Below are positions 47,601 through 55,825 of a DNA stretch of 64,000 nt, piece by piece. The translations under genes were made by a program, and so were the position numbers. The notes beneath the pieces are model-generated. The model searched no databases. It was not told the origin of the DNA and saw only the letters and a program-made list of their open reading frames with translations. The DNA comes from Mycolicibacterium vinylchloridicum (lineage in GTDB: Bacteria > Actinomycetota > Actinomycetes > Mycobacteriales > Mycobacteriaceae). Each line of letters begins with the position of its first letter. Position 1 is the first letter of the stretch. Location: NCBI RefSeq assembly GCF_013404075.1, contig NZ_JACBJQ010000026.1, positions 25,616-89,615 of the forward strand, in the 5' to 3' direction.

Positions 47601-47778
47601 GGACGTCAGCGACCGGATCACGGTGGTCATGTCGGTACCTGCCGAGCGGGCCGAATGGGCAAGGACCCATACCGATCTCATCGCCGGCGAAATCCTGGCG
47701 ACCAGCTTCGACTTCGCCGACCCGGTCGACGGCGTGGAGATCGGCGACGGCGTGCGGGTGGCGATCGCCAAGGTGTGA
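44635..47778 (+). CDS. ileS: isoleucyl-tRNA synthetase
   Basis: A 1047-residue class I aminoacyl-tRNA synthetase that charges tRNA-Ile. The HIGH motif appears as HYGH in GLPHYGHLLTG, and KMSKS is intact in GAKMSKSLRNYPD. The CP1 editing domain contains WTTTPWTLPSNQAVAV and GTGVVHMAPAYGEDD. The C-terminal anticodon-binding region is long, as in the eukaryote-like type 2 IleRS that confers natural mupirocin resistance in some bacteria and is usual in mycobacteria. GTG 44635 is in frame with the conserved N-terminus and lies beyond the T-box; AGGAGA is about 12 nt upstream. Length is close to M. tuberculosis IleS. Confidence 0.95.
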   Translation: MTENGYPKTAGGSPNFPALEREVLDYWAADDTFRASIARRDDADEYVFYDGPPFANGLPHYGHLLTGYVKDIVPRYRTMRGFKVERRFGWDTHGLPAELEVQRQLSITDKAQIEEMGIGAFNDACRASVLKYTGEWREYVTRQARWVDFDNDYKTLDLPFMESVIWAFKQLWDKGLAYQGVRVLPYCWNDETPLSSHELRMDDDVYQSRQDPAITVGFRVDEPGSELDGAYLLIWTTTPWTLPSNQAVAVNPEVTYVVVRVDDRRLVLAQARLAAYARELGEDPEVLATMSGEQLLGVHYLPPFPYFMDSANAFQVLRGDFVTTEDGTGVVHMAPAYGEDDKATTDTVGIIPVTPVDSKGRFDLTVPDYQGQHVFDANPQIIRDLKNGTGPAAANTPVLIRHETYEHSYPHCWRCRNPLIYRAVSSWFVKVTEFRDRMVELNQQITWYPEHVKDGQFGKWLSGARDWSISRNRYWGTPIPVWVSDDPAYPRIDVYGSLDELERDFGVRPDNLHRPYIDELTRPNPDDPSGNSTMRRIEDVFDVWFDSGSMPYAQVHYPFENEDWFLGGRAGEVEAHFPGDFIVEYIGQTRGWFYTLHVLSSALFDRPAFKTCVSHGIVLGNDGAKMSKSLRNYPDVNEVFDRDGSDAMRWFLMASPILRGGNLVVTEQGIREGVRQVLLPLWNAYSFLALYAPKVGTWRTDSTHVLDRYILAKLAELRDGLTEAMDVCDISGACEQLRQFTEALTNWYVRRSRSRFWEEDRDAIDTLHTVLEVTTRLAAPLLPMATEVIWRGLTGERSVHLTDWPEAGVVPANPALVAAMDQVRDVCSTASSLRKANKLRVRLPLPKLTVAVDDPSALAPFSDLIADELNVKAVELTDDVPAYGRFELAVNARAAGPRIGKDVQAAIKAVKAGDYALNADGTLTAGPAVLLPEEFTSKLVAADPQWTAALPDGAGLVVLDGNLTPELEAEGWAKDRIRELQDLRKSSGLDVSDRITVVMSVPAERAEWARTHTDLIAGEILATSFDFADPVDGVEIGDGVRVAIAKV

Positions 47779-47782
47779 CCTG

Positions 47783-50065
47783 TCAAACCAGCGTGGTGGA
47801 CTTCGCGCCGAAGACGTGCTCCAGCTGGGTGTAGATGCTGCCCAGCGCGAGCAGACCGCCAAAGAACGCCCAGATCATGCCCACCCCGATGGCGAAGGGC
47901 ACTGCCTGAAGAGCGCTGACGAATCGCCCGATCGGAGTGAGAGCGAGGGCCTCCACATCGACGCCCCACGGGGCTCGGACGGTGCTGACAGCAGCCGTAC
48001 CGGTCGTGGTGTCCAAGGTCGCCCGGATTCCGGCGGAGGTACTGACCACGATGTGCTTGCCGTCAGCGCTGAGCTGACCGACGGCGATCGGGCCACCCGT
48101 CATGCGGGTCGTGACCCCAACCTGGTTGCCGGTCGTGGTGTCGATGACCACGAGATGAGTGCTGCTGCCGTGTGAGGACGTTGCGTCGACCTTGGTGACG
48201 ATCGTGGCATGGGCGCCGTCGTCTGTCACGGTAGGAACGCCGATTTCGTGGCCCGGCACTGTGACACCCGAGCCGGTTTGGGCGCCCGTGGTGATATCGA
48301 TCAGCATCAGGTGAAGGGCGTCGGGGATCAACAGGACGAAAAGGGCGTGGGTGCCGTCCGTGGCTGTCGACGGCCACGGCCAGAGGACTTGGCCGGCAAT
48401 GGTGAGCGGGGCACCGGCCAGCTGGCCGGTGGCGGAGTCGACGGACGCGAAATGCGTTGCGGCGCCCTCTGTCGTGGTGATCAGGATGTGGGTCTTCTCG
48501 GCGTCGACGAAGGTGTAGCCCAGCACGCCGTCGAGGCTGAGGGTGGTGCCGGCTTGTTCGCCGGTGGTGGTGTCGAGGACAGCGATCTCGGTGGTGGCGC
48601 CGCCGGTCGTCACATACACCGCATGGATGCCGTCGGCGTTGAGCAACGGAGCTCCGGTCCAGCCATTGAGATCGAGGGTGGTGCCGGTGGGTTCGCCCGT
48701 GGTCGCGTCGACCACCACGATGTGAGTCTTGGCGCCGTCAGAGCTGGACGCCACGACGTGGACGCCGTCGGCAGCGAGCATTGTTGCCCGTGCCGCTCCC
48801 TCGAGAGTGACTGTCGCACCGGCTTGTTCGCCGCCGGCGGCATCGATCACCGCGATCTTGGTTTCGCCGCCGCCGGTCGCGGTGAGAACGACGTGCATAC
48901 CGTCTGCGGTCACGATGGGTTCGCCCGCGAGCGAGCCGTCGATGGTGACCGTGTGGCCGGTCTGCGTGCCGGCGGTGGTGTTCAACACCGCTGCGCGCAG
49001 GGATGGCGAAGCGGACCCCGAAGTCTGCGTCAGGACAAGCAGATTGGTGTCGTCAATGCGCAGCGGTGTGGTGTTCCACGGAGAGCCGCCCTCGAGGCTG
49101 AACGGCGTGCCGACGATGGAACCCGTCGCGTCATCGACGACCGCGAATCGGGTGGCGCCGCCGGTGCTCGCGTCGTAGCGGAAGGTGCTGACCAGTGTGT
49201 GGCCACCGCCGAGCAGCTGTATGGCGGCATGGCCGTCGATACTCAGCGTCGTTCCGGTTTGTATGCCGGTCCTGGTGTCGAGCACCGCGAACTGGGTGCG
49301 GTACCCCGACGATGTGGTGTCTTGGCTCGTCGCGATCACGGCATGGTCGCCGGTGGCATCCACCAACGGCCCCCGGGAGGATCGGCCGTCGAGAACGAGG
49401 GTTGTGCCGGTCTGCGTTCCGGTGGCCCCATCGATCAGCGACACGTGGGTGGAATCACCGGTGAGGGTGTAGATCTCGGTGGCGATCAATACGTGCTTTC
49501 CGTCACCGACCTCGACCTGGCTTGACGGTCGCCCCACGAGGGCCAGGGTGGTCCCCAGCTGGATGCCGGTGGCCGTGTCGATCACCGCCACCTCGGTGGC
49601 ATATGGCTGGCCTGGGTCATAGACCTCAGTGGTGACCATGACGCGTTTGGCGCTGTCGGTGATGAACGACGCCGACTTGGTGCCGCGAAGCGTGACAGTC
49701 GAACCCAGTTGGGCGCCGGTGGAGTTGTCCTGCACCGACAACCGGGTGGTGTAGCTGATCGACCCGTTGCTGGTGGTCTCGACGAGAAGGTTGTGGCCGT
49801 TGCCGACGTCGATCGTCTCGGTGGTGAAAGGAGTCGCTGAACTGGCAGCGGCAGGAGTCTTGCGCTTGCCTGCCGGCGCGATCTTGATCGAAGTCTTCGG
49901 GCGCTGTGGCGCCCGCGCCGATTTCGCCGTTCCGGACGACGCACTGTGCACGGACGGGGACCCGGTATCGGCCGACGCCGTCGGCGTGCCCAGCCAGATG
50001 GCCGTCCCGACACCCAACGCCACCGCCAACCCGCCGACATAGCCGACGAGATGTCCGCTGTTCAT
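47783..50065 (-). CDS. exported repeat protein, predicted beta-propeller
   Basis: A 760-residue protein built from 13 imperfect repeats of about 43-50 residues, each ending in a core like AVLDTTTGEQAGTTLSLDG, with G-HVLI-type beta strands between. This is the pattern of YVTN/WD-like beta-propellers, and 12-13 units could make two propellers. An N-terminal signal/anchor (VGYVGGLAVALGVGTAIWLG) is followed by a low-complexity S/T/P/K region (~35-80), and a C-terminal hydrophobic helix (PFAIGVGMIWAFFGGLLALGSI) is present at ~715-745. It is probably surface-exposed and membrane-held. ATG 50065 is chosen because the signal begins there. It is not in the H37Rv order between ileS and dinX as I recall it. 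No function is known. Confidence 0.82.
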   Translation of the reverse strand: MNSGHLVGYVGGLAVALGVGTAIWLGTPTASADTGSPSVHSASSGTAKSARAPQRPKTSIKIAPAGKRKTPAAASSATPFTTETIDVGNGHNLLVETTSNGSISYTTRLSVQDNSTGAQLGSTVTLRGTKSASFITDSAKRVMVTTEVYDPGQPYATEVAVIDTATGIQLGTTLALVGRPSSQVEVGDGKHVLIATEIYTLTGDSTHVSLIDGATGTQTGTTLVLDGRSSRGPLVDATGDHAVIATSQDTTSSGYRTQFAVLDTRTGIQTGTTLSIDGHAAIQLLGGGHTLVSTFRYDASTGGATRFAVVDDATGSIVGTPFSLEGGSPWNTTPLRIDDTNLLVLTQTSGSASPSLRAAVLNTTAGTQTGHTVTIDGSLAGEPIVTADGMHVVLTATGGGETKIAVIDAAGGEQAGATVTLEGAARATMLAADGVHVVASSSDGAKTHIVVVDATTGEPTGTTLDLNGWTGAPLLNADGIHAVYVTTGGATTEIAVLDTTTGEQAGTTLSLDGVLGYTFVDAEKTHILITTTEGAATHFASVDSATGQLAGAPLTIAGQVLWPWPSTATDGTHALFVLLIPDALHLMLIDITTGAQTGSGVTVPGHEIGVPTVTDDGAHATIVTKVDATSSHGSSTHLVVIDTTTGNQVGVTTRMTGGPIAVGQLSADGKHIVVSTSAGIRATLDTTTGTAAVSTVRAPWGVDVEALALTPIGRFVSALQAVPFAIGVGMIWAFFGGLLALGSIYTQLEHVFGAKSTTLV

Positions 50066-50130
50066 GCCGTTGATCGTGGGCCGGGCAGGGCGCGACGGCC
50101 TCCGTACCCGGCTACTGAACAGTCGGCCCA

Positions 50131-50136
50131 TACGAT
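50131..50136 (+). promoter_or_regulatory. -10 box TACGAT, leaderless dinX start
   Basis: TACGAT (TANNNT) ends 6 nt before the GTG at 50143. No LexA-type SOS box is evident beside it. Confidence 0.5.
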
Positions 50137-50142
50137 CGACCC

Positions 50143-51516
50143 GTGGAGCGCTGGGTCCTGCATTTCGACATGGATGCGTTCTTCGCATCGGTCGAACAGC
50201 TGACCCGTCCCACCCTGCGCGGCAGGCCGGTCCTGGTCGGCGGGCTGGGCGGGCGCGGCGTGGTCGCCGGGGCCAGCTACGAGGCCCGGGTGTTCGGCGC
50301 CCGCTCGGCGATGCCGATGCACCAGGCCCGGCGCATGGTCGGGGCCGCCGCGGTCGTGCTCCCGCCCCGCGGAGTGGTGTACGGCGTGGCCAGCCGCCGC
50401 GTCCTGGACACCGTGCGCGCCATGGTGCCGGTCCTGGAACAACTGTCCTTCGACGAGGCGTTCGGCGAACCGGCCGAACTGGTCGGGGCCAGCGCCGAGG
50501 AGGTCGAGGAATTCGCGGTGCGGCTGCGACGACGTGTCAAGGAGGAGACCGGTCTGGTGGCCTCGGTCGGGGCCGGGTCGGGCAAGCAGATCGCCAAGAT
50601 CGCCTCGGATCTGGCCAAACCCGACGGGCTGCGGGTGGTCCGCCGCGACGAGGAGCGCATCCTGCTGGACGGGCTGCCGGTCCGCCGGTTATGGGGCATC
50701 GGCCCGGTGGCCGAGGACAAGCTGCACCGGCTCGGCATCGACACCGTCGGGCAGCTGGCCGCCCTGTCCGACGCCGAGGCCGCCAGCATCCTCGGCGCGA
50801 CCGTCGGGCCCGCGCTGCACCGGCTGGCCCGCGGTATCGACGACCGGCCGGTGGCCGAACGGGCCGAGGCCAAGCAGATCAGCGCCGAGTCGACGTTCCC
50901 GGCCGACCTGACCACCCTGGAAGCGCTGCGGGACGCGATCGGCCCGATCGCCGAGCATGCCCACCGGCGCCTCGAGCGTGACGGCCGCGGCGCCCGCACC
51001 GTCACGGTCAAGCTCAAACGGTCCGATATGACGACGCTGACCCGGTCAGCCACGCTCCCGTATGCGACCGGAGACGCCGGGACGCTGAGCGCCACGGCCC
51101 GCCGGCTGCTGCTGGACCCGCGCGAGGTGGGCCCCATTCGCCTTCTCGGCGTTGGCTTTTCGGGACTGTCCGATGTCCGGCAGGAGTCGCTGTTCCCCGA
51201 TCTCGAACAGCTGGAGGCGGAGGTCGCCGACGCGTTGGACACCCACCCGCCGGTACCCGGGCCCGCACCTGATGGCGGTGGCTGGCGCATCGGTGACGAC
51301 GTCAGCCACCCCGGCCTGGGCCACGGTTGGGTGCAGGGCGCCGGTCACGGTGTGGTCAGCGTGCGGTTCGAGACCCGCGGCAGCGGGCCCGGCGTGATGC
51401 GGACCTTTCCGATCGACAACCCCGAGCTGACCAAGGCCAATCCGGTCGACAGCCTGGACTGGAACGAATACCTGGCCCGCTCAGCGCAGGCGGCCGATGA
51501 CGTCGATCACGGGTAG
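50143..51516 (+). CDS. dinX: DNA polymerase IV (DinX/DinB1)
   Basis: A 457-residue Y-family translesion polymerase matching Rv1537 DinX. The catalytic carboxylates are in HFDMDAFFASVEQ (residues 8-20) and LSFDEAFGE. The thumb HhH region WGIGPVAEDKLHRLGI and the little-finger domain follow. A clamp-binding motif QESLF appears in VRQESLFPDLEQ near residue 347. A ~90-residue C-terminal extension (GDDVSHPGLGHGWVQGAGHG) is typical of mycobacterial DinX. It should bypass lesions or misaligned ends at low fidelity. It starts with GTG 50143, 6 nt after a -10 box. The 3' end overlaps ansA by 36 bp, convergently. Confidence 0.94.
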   Translation: MERWVLHFDMDAFFASVEQLTRPTLRGRPVLVGGLGGRGVVAGASYEARVFGARSAMPMHQARRMVGAAAVVLPPRGVVYGVASRRVLDTVRAMVPVLEQLSFDEAFGEPAELVGASAEEVEEFAVRLRRRVKEETGLVASVGAGSGKQIAKIASDLAKPDGLRVVRRDEERILLDGLPVRRLWGIGPVAEDKLHRLGIDTVGQLAALSDAEAASILGATVGPALHRLARGIDDRPVAERAEAKQISAESTFPADLTTLEALRDAIGPIAEHAHRRLERDGRGARTVTVKLKRSDMTTLTRSATLPYATGDAGTLSATARRLLLDPREVGPIRLLGVGFSGLSDVRQESLFPDLEQLEAEVADALDTHPPVPGPAPDGGGWRIGDDVSHPGLGHGWVQGAGHGVVSVRFETRGSGPGVMRTFPIDNPELTKANPVDSLDWNEYLARSAQAADDVDHG

Positions 51517-52398
51517 CCCCAGACTCAGCGCCACCATCAGCAGCACCCGAGCCTGACTGCTGCGCAGTGCGGGCACCATCACCGCGCCGGCTTCGACCAG
51601 GTCATGGCCCGGCCCGTACAGCGCGGCGGTGCGACCGAGGGGCACCCGGGTGGTCACCACGACCGCCACCCCGCGGGCGCACGCGCGACGCACCGCCCCG
51701 ACCACTGCGGCACCGGCGTTACCCGCCCCCATCGCCTCGATGACCAGGCCGCGAGCCCCGGCTGCGGCGAACGCGTCGATCGCCGCCCCGTCGGCGCCCG
51801 GATACGCCGCCACGATGTCCACCCGCGCAACGTCAGCGACGGCGCCCACATACGCCCGCTGTTTGGTACCGGTCACCGAGAACACCCCGGCGCTCACCGC
51901 GCCCACCGGCGGGCGACCGCCAAAGAGGCCCGGACCGCCCACCTTGGTGCTGCCCAGCGGTGCCCGCACCGTCCCGGCGAAGCAGATCAGCACGCCCAGC
52001 TCCTTGGCGAGCGGGCTGGCCGCCACGGTCAGCGCATCGCGCAGATTGCCCGGGCCGTCCGCATCGGGAGCGTCGGCGGGCAGTGCCGCCCCGGTCACGA
52101 CCACCGGCGCCGTACCGCCGTAGGTGAGTTCCAGCCACAGCGCGGTCTCTTCGAGGGTGTCGGTGCCATGCGTGACGACGACGCCGTCGGCGTCTCGGGC
52201 CGCCTCGGTGACGGCGGCGCCGATCCGCAGCCACTCGGCGGGGGTCAGCTGCGAGCTGTCCACGGTGAACAGGTCGATCACCTGTGCGTCCAGGCCCGAC
52301 GCCAGCTCCGCGCCGCGGTGCACGGGCCGCAGCACGCCGGCGCTGTCGGCACTGGTGGAGATGGTTCCGCCGGTGGTGACGACGACAAGGCGCGGCAT
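51481..52398 (-). CDS. ansA: L-asparaginase AnsA
   Basis: A 305-residue type I asparaginase that hydrolyses asparagine to aspartate and ammonia. The two catalytic threonine motifs are TTGGTIST (residues ~8-15) and THGTDTLEE. The C-terminal dimer region includes GLVIEAMGAGNAG. M. tuberculosis AnsA (Rv1538c) is linked to nitrogen assimilation and acid resistance. ATG 52398 is chosen because MPRLVVVTTGGTI is the family N-terminus and TAGTCT lies 7 nt upstream; the frame is open further upstream but that part is antisense to lspA. No signal peptide is evident. Its 3' end overlaps dinX by 36 bp. Confidence 0.94.
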   Translation of the reverse strand: MPRLVVVTTGGTISTSADSAGVLRPVHRGAELASGLDAQVIDLFTVDSSQLTPAEWLRIGAAVTEAARDADGVVVTHGTDTLEETALWLELTYGGTAPVVVTGAALPADAPDADGPGNLRDALTVAASPLAKELGVLICFAGTVRAPLGSTKVGGPGLFGGRPPVGAVSAGVFSVTGTKQRAYVGAVADVARVDIVAAYPGADGAAIDAFAAAGARGLVIEAMGAGNAGAAVVGAVRRACARGVAVVVTTRVPLGRTAALYGPGHDLVEAGAVMVPALRSSQARVLLMVALSLGLPVIDVIGRLR

Positions 52399-52405
52399 GG
52401 GAAAC

Positions 52406-52411
52406 AGACTA
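52406..52411 (-). promoter_or_regulatory. -10 box TAGTCT, leaderless ansA start
   Basis: On the minus strand TAGTCT ends 7 nt before ATG 52398, consistent with a leaderless transcript. lspA starts on the other strand 28 bp away. Confidence 0.45.
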
Positions 52412-52426
52412 GGGAATGATGGGGGA

Positions 52427-52966
52427 GTGACCGACGAATCCACGCCCGCTACCGAGTCGCCGCGGCGGCGGCTGCGGCTGTTGCTGTCGGTCGCCGGCGT
52501 TGTGCTGGCGCTCGACGTCATCACCAAGGTGCTGGCGGTGCGCTGGCTGACCCCGGGACAACCGGTGTCGATCATCGGTGACACCGTCACCTGGACGCTG
52601 GTGCGGAACTCCGGTGCGGCGTTCTCGATGGCCACCGGCTACACGTGGGTGCTGACGCTGGTCGCCACCGGCGTGGTGGTGGGCATCTTCTGGATGGGCC
52701 GACGGCTGGTGTCGCCGTGGTGGGCGCTGGGGCTGGGGATGATCCTCGGCGGCGCGCTGGGCAACCTGGTCGACCGGTTCTTCCGTTCACCCGGCCCGCT
52801 GCGCGGCCACGTCGTCGACTTTCTGTCCATCGGCTGGTGGCCGGTGTTCAACGTGGCCGACCCCGCGGTGGTCGGCGGTGCGATCCTGCTGGTCGCTCTC
52901 TCGCTGTTCGGGTACGACTTCGACAGCACCGGACGGCGGAAGACTGAACCGGCCGAGACAGCCTGA
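52427..52966 (+). CDS. lspA: lipoprotein signal peptidase LspA
   Basis: A 179-residue polytopic aspartic protease that removes signal peptides from diacylglyceryl-modified prolipoproteins. It has four hydrophobic helices. The catalytic aspartates lie in GGALGNLVDRFF and FNVADPAVVGG, and the conserved LVRNSGAAFSM is present. It is needed to mature lipoproteins such as the LpqC-like esterase encoded at 62 kb. GTG 52427 is preceded directly by GGGGGA. It overlaps the following pseudouridine synthase gene by one base, the same order as Rv1539-Rv1540, suggesting co-transcription. Confidence 0.95.
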   Translation: MTDESTPATESPRRRLRLLLSVAGVVLALDVITKVLAVRWLTPGQPVSIIGDTVTWTLVRNSGAAFSMATGYTWVLTLVATGVVVGIFWMGRRLVSPWWALGLGMILGGALGNLVDRFFRSPGPLRGHVVDFLSIGWWPVFNVADPAVVGGAILLVALSLFGYDFDSTGRRKTEPAETA

Positions 52967-53892
52967 TGGCGGAACGGTCGATGCCGGTCCCCGAAGGTCT
53001 GGCCGGCTTGCGTGTCGACGCCGGCCTGGCCCGGCTGTTGGGACTGTCCCGCACTGCCGTGGCCGCCATCGCCGAGGACGGCGGTGTGGAACTCGACGGC
53101 GTGCGGGCCGGCAAGTCCGACCGCCTCGAAGCCGGCGCCTGGCTGCACGTGCAGATCCCCGAGGAAGCCCCGCCGCCGGAGAACACGCCCGTCGATATCG
53201 AGGGCATGACGATCCTGTACTCCGATGCCGACATCGTCGCCGTGGACAAACCGCCGGGCGTGGCCGCGCACGCGACGGTCGGCTGGCACGGTCCCACCGT
53301 GCTCGGCGGGCTGGCCGCGGCCGGATTCCGGATCAGCACCTCCGGGATCCACGAGCGCCAGGGCATCGTGCACCGTCTCGACGTCGGCACCTCCGGGGTG
53401 ATGGTGGTCGCCCTGTCCGAGCGGGCCTACACCGTGCTCAAGCGGGCCTTCAAGGCGCGCACCGTGGACAAGCGCTATCACGCTGTGGTGCAAGGTCATC
53501 CGGATCCGTCCAGCGGCACCATCGACGCGCCGATCGGGCGACATCGCGGCCATGACTGGAAATTCGCCGTCACCGAGACCGGGCGGCACAGCGTCACCCA
53601 CTACGACACGCTCGAAATGTTCAGGGCGGCAAGCCTTCTCGATATTCATCTGGAAACCGGTCGCACTCACCAGATTCGGGTGCATTTCGCCGCGTTGCAT
53701 CATCCGTGCGCGGGTGATCTGACCTACGGTGCCGACCCGGTGCTGGCCAAGCGGCTCGGCCTGGACCGGCAGTGGCTGCACGCCCGATCGCTGGCGTTCG
53801 CACACCCGGCCGACGGCAGGCATTTCGAGGTCACCAGCCCGTATCCGGCCGATCTGCAGCACGCCCTGGACTCGCTGCGCCACGACTCGTGA
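52966..53892 (+). CDS. RluA/RluD-family pseudouridine synthase (Rv1540-like)
   Basis: A 308-residue pseudouridine synthase. The S4 domain occupies residues ~15-65 (LRVDAGLARLLGLSRTAVAAIAEDG). The catalytic domain carries the RluA-family motif HRLDVGTSG, with the catalytic aspartate, near residue 140, plus ETGRTHQIRVHFAALHHPCAGD. It isomerises specific uridines in 23S rRNA, with RluD-type sites most likely. It is translationally coupled to lspA (TGATG overlap of one base), as in M. tuberculosis. Its stop overlaps the next start by 4 bp. Exact target uridines cannot be told from sequence. Confidence 0.93.
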   Translation: MAERSMPVPEGLAGLRVDAGLARLLGLSRTAVAAIAEDGGVELDGVRAGKSDRLEAGAWLHVQIPEEAPPPENTPVDIEGMTILYSDADIVAVDKPPGVAAHATVGWHGPTVLGGLAAAGFRISTSGIHERQGIVHRLDVGTSGVMVVALSERAYTVLKRAFKARTVDKRYHAVVQGHPDPSSGTIDAPIGRHRGHDWKFAVTETGRHSVTHYDTLEMFRAASLLDIHLETGRTHQIRVHFAALHHPCAGDLTYGADPVLAKRLGLDRQWLHARSLAFAHPADGRHFEVTSPYPADLQHALDSLRHDS

Positions 53893-54791
53893 CGGCCGGA
53901 CGCCGGGACACCAAGTCCGGCGGGCTGCTCTACGGCATCGGCGCGTACGGCTCCTGGGGGCTGTTCCCGGCGTTCTTCCCGCTGCTGAGACCCGCAGGCG
54001 CACTGGAGGTTCTGGCTCACCGCATCATCTGGACGACGGTGTTGATGACCGGTGTCGTGGTCGCCATGCGCAAGCTGCCCGAACTCAAGGCGATCACCAC
54101 GCGCACCTGGCTGCTGCTGCTGTGCGCCTCGGCGCTGGTGTCGGCCAACTGGGTGATTTTCATCTACGCCGTCAACAACGGCCACGTGGTCGACGGTGCA
54201 CTCGGTTACTTCATCAACCCTCTGGTCAGCGTGCTGCTCGGGGTGGTGATCTTCTCCGAGCGGCTCAATCGGGCTCAGCTGGTGGCCGTGGTGATCGCGC
54301 TGGCGGCGGTGATCCTGCTGGCCGTCGAGGTCGGCGGCCCACCGTTCATCGCGCTCGGTCTGGCCCTGACGTTCGGCCTGTACGGCGTGGTCAAGAAGGT
54401 GGTGCCCACCGATCCGCGGGTCAGCGTCGGCGTGGAGGCCGCACTCGCTGCGCCGTTCGCCATCGCCTACGTCGTCGTGCTGCAGGTCTCCGGGCACGGC
54501 GAGTTCACCAACAACGGCCCGGGTCACATCGTGTTGATGATGCTGTCCGGCCCGATCACCGCGATCCCGCTGCTGTTCTTCGCCGCCGCCGCGCAACGCC
54601 TGCCGCTGGTGACCCTCGGGCTGCTGATGTACCTGAATCCGGCCATGCAGATGACCTGGGGAGTGCTGGTGGCGCACGAGCCGATGCCGCCGGCCCGCTG
54701 GGTCGGCTTCGCGCTGATCTGGCTGGCGCTGCTGGTGTTCAGCGGGGACGCGCTGCGCCGGGCCCGTCAGCCGGCGGCGACACCGAGCTGA
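53889..54791 (+). CDS. rarD: RarD-like EamA-family transporter
   Basis: A 300-residue permease of the drug/metabolite (DMT) superfamily with about ten hydrophobic helices and the RarD N-terminal pattern LLYGIGAYGSWGLFPAFFPLL. Two EamA repeats are visible, e.g. ALGYFINPLVSVLLGVVIFSERL, the conserved repeat motif. RarD proteins are described as chloramphenicol-sensitivity proteins, but the substrate is unknown. GTG 53889 overlaps the stop of the rlu gene by 4 bp. Its 3' end overlaps the convergent pyruvyl-transferase gene by 25 bp. Confidence 0.9.
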   Translation: MTAGRRDTKSGGLLYGIGAYGSWGLFPAFFPLLRPAGALEVLAHRIIWTTVLMTGVVVAMRKLPELKAITTRTWLLLLCASALVSANWVIFIYAVNNGHVVDGALGYFINPLVSVLLGVVIFSERLNRAQLVAVVIALAAVILLAVEVGGPPFIALGLALTFGLYGVVKKVVPTDPRVSVGVEAALAAPFAIAYVVVLQVSGHGEFTNNGPGHIVLMMLSGPITAIPLLFFAAAAQRLPLVTLGLLMYLNPAMQMTWGVLVAHEPMPPARWVGFALIWLALLVFSGDALRRARQPAATPS

Positions 54792-55801
54792 CGGCGCAGC
54801 GCGCTGTACTCGGCGTCGAGTTGGGTGCGCAGCCGGTCCACGGCGGCACGCTTGGTGGCCCGGATGGCGGTGGCGTCGGCAAGTGAGTTCAGCACCCGGT
54901 CGACGACGGCGGCGCCGGTCACCCGGTCGGTACGGATCAGCGATCCCTCGTCGTCGATGGACAGCGCGAAGTCGCGGCACTTCGGTTGGTACTCAAGGGA
55001 AACCACCGGGGTGTCGGCGAGGGCGGCCAGTATCCCGGCGTGCAGCCGGCAGACGATGGCCGCCGAGCAGCGGCCGAACTCCCGTGCCGCCGTCACTGCG
55101 TCGGCCGGTACCAGGATGTCTGCCTGCACGCCCGCGAACGCCATCTCCACCCACTTGCGGTCGCTGGGGTTCATCAGGATGCCGACAAACCGGTGGCCGC
55201 GGCCGGCCAGTTCGCGCACCGCGATGCCGACCTGTTCGGCGACGCCGGCCGGATCGTGTCCCCACAGATCGTCGCCGTAGCCGAGGTTCAGCCCGATCAG
55301 GCCGTCGGTGACCGGCACCTCGGGGCGCGGCAGGATCAGCGCCGGATCCCCGGTCACCTGCGCCGTCAACCCGATGTCGGCGAGCAGTTCGACACTTCGC
55401 GGGCCACGCACCGACACCGAGTCGAAACCGGCCAGGATCGGCTTCCACTTGGTCAGCTCGCTGCGGCCCGAGCCGCTGCCACGACCGCCATACCCGGGGT
55501 CCTGGACGCCGACGCCGATCGCGTACTTGCCGATGTTCTTGGTCACCGCGAGGCCCAGCCGCGCCAGCAGGCGGAAGTAGCGCACGCCGACCAGGGTCCC
55601 GCCACCCATCACCAGCGTGCTGGGCCGACGCGCCCGCTCCAGCGCCGCGGACGGCGGGAACACGAACTCATGGGCCAGCCGCGGGACGTCGTTGAACACG
55701 ACGCCGGGGAGCTGCGATTTCACCGCGTCGTAGATCGCGTCGTCGCCGAGATTGTCCTTCTCGTGGAAGCCCAGATAGGCGACCGTCGCGTCTTGGCTCA
55801 C
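54767..55801 (-). CDS. polysaccharide pyruvyl transferase family protein
   Basis: A 344-residue member of the polysaccharide pyruvyl transferase (CsaB/WcaK) family: YLGFHEKDNLGDDAIYDAV at the N-terminus, VMGGGTLVGVRYFR, SVRGPRSVELLADIG, and CRLHAGILAALADTPVVSLEYQPK at the C-terminus. Such proteins add ketal pyruvate to cell-surface glycans or glycolipids using phosphoenolpyruvate. GTG 55801 is preferred over ATG 55822 because TAGGGT lies 8 nt upstream, overlapping the divergent promoter. It shares that promoter region with a membrane protein on the other strand, so the two may cooperate. Acceptor unknown. Confidence 0.87.
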   Translation of the reverse strand: MSQDATVAYLGFHEKDNLGDDAIYDAVKSQLPGVVFNDVPRLAHEFVFPPSAALERARRPSTLVMGGGTLVGVRYFRLLARLGLAVTKNIGKYAIGVGVQDPGYGGRGSGSGRSELTKWKPILAGFDSVSVRGPRSVELLADIGLTAQVTGDPALILPRPEVPVTDGLIGLNLGYGDDLWGHDPAGVAEQVGIAVRELAGRGHRFVGILMNPSDRKWVEMAFAGVQADILVPADAVTAAREFGRCSAAIVCRLHAGILAALADTPVVSLEYQPKCRDFALSIDDEGSLIRTDRVTGAAVVDRVLNSLADATAIRATKRAAVDRLRTQLDAEYSALRRQLGVAAG

Positions 55802-55809
55802 GTGGACCG

Positions 55810-55819
55810 ACCCTATACT
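55810..55819. promoter_or_regulatory. overlapping divergent -10 boxes (TAGGGT - / TATACT +)
   Basis: The 10-bp string ACCCTATACT holds TAGGGT on - (55815-55810, 8 nt before GTG 55801) and TATACT on + (55814-55819, 6 nt before ATG 55826). The two boxes share a TA step, so one short element appears to drive two leaderless divergent genes. Confidence 0.55.
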
Positions 55820-55825
55820 CATCGG

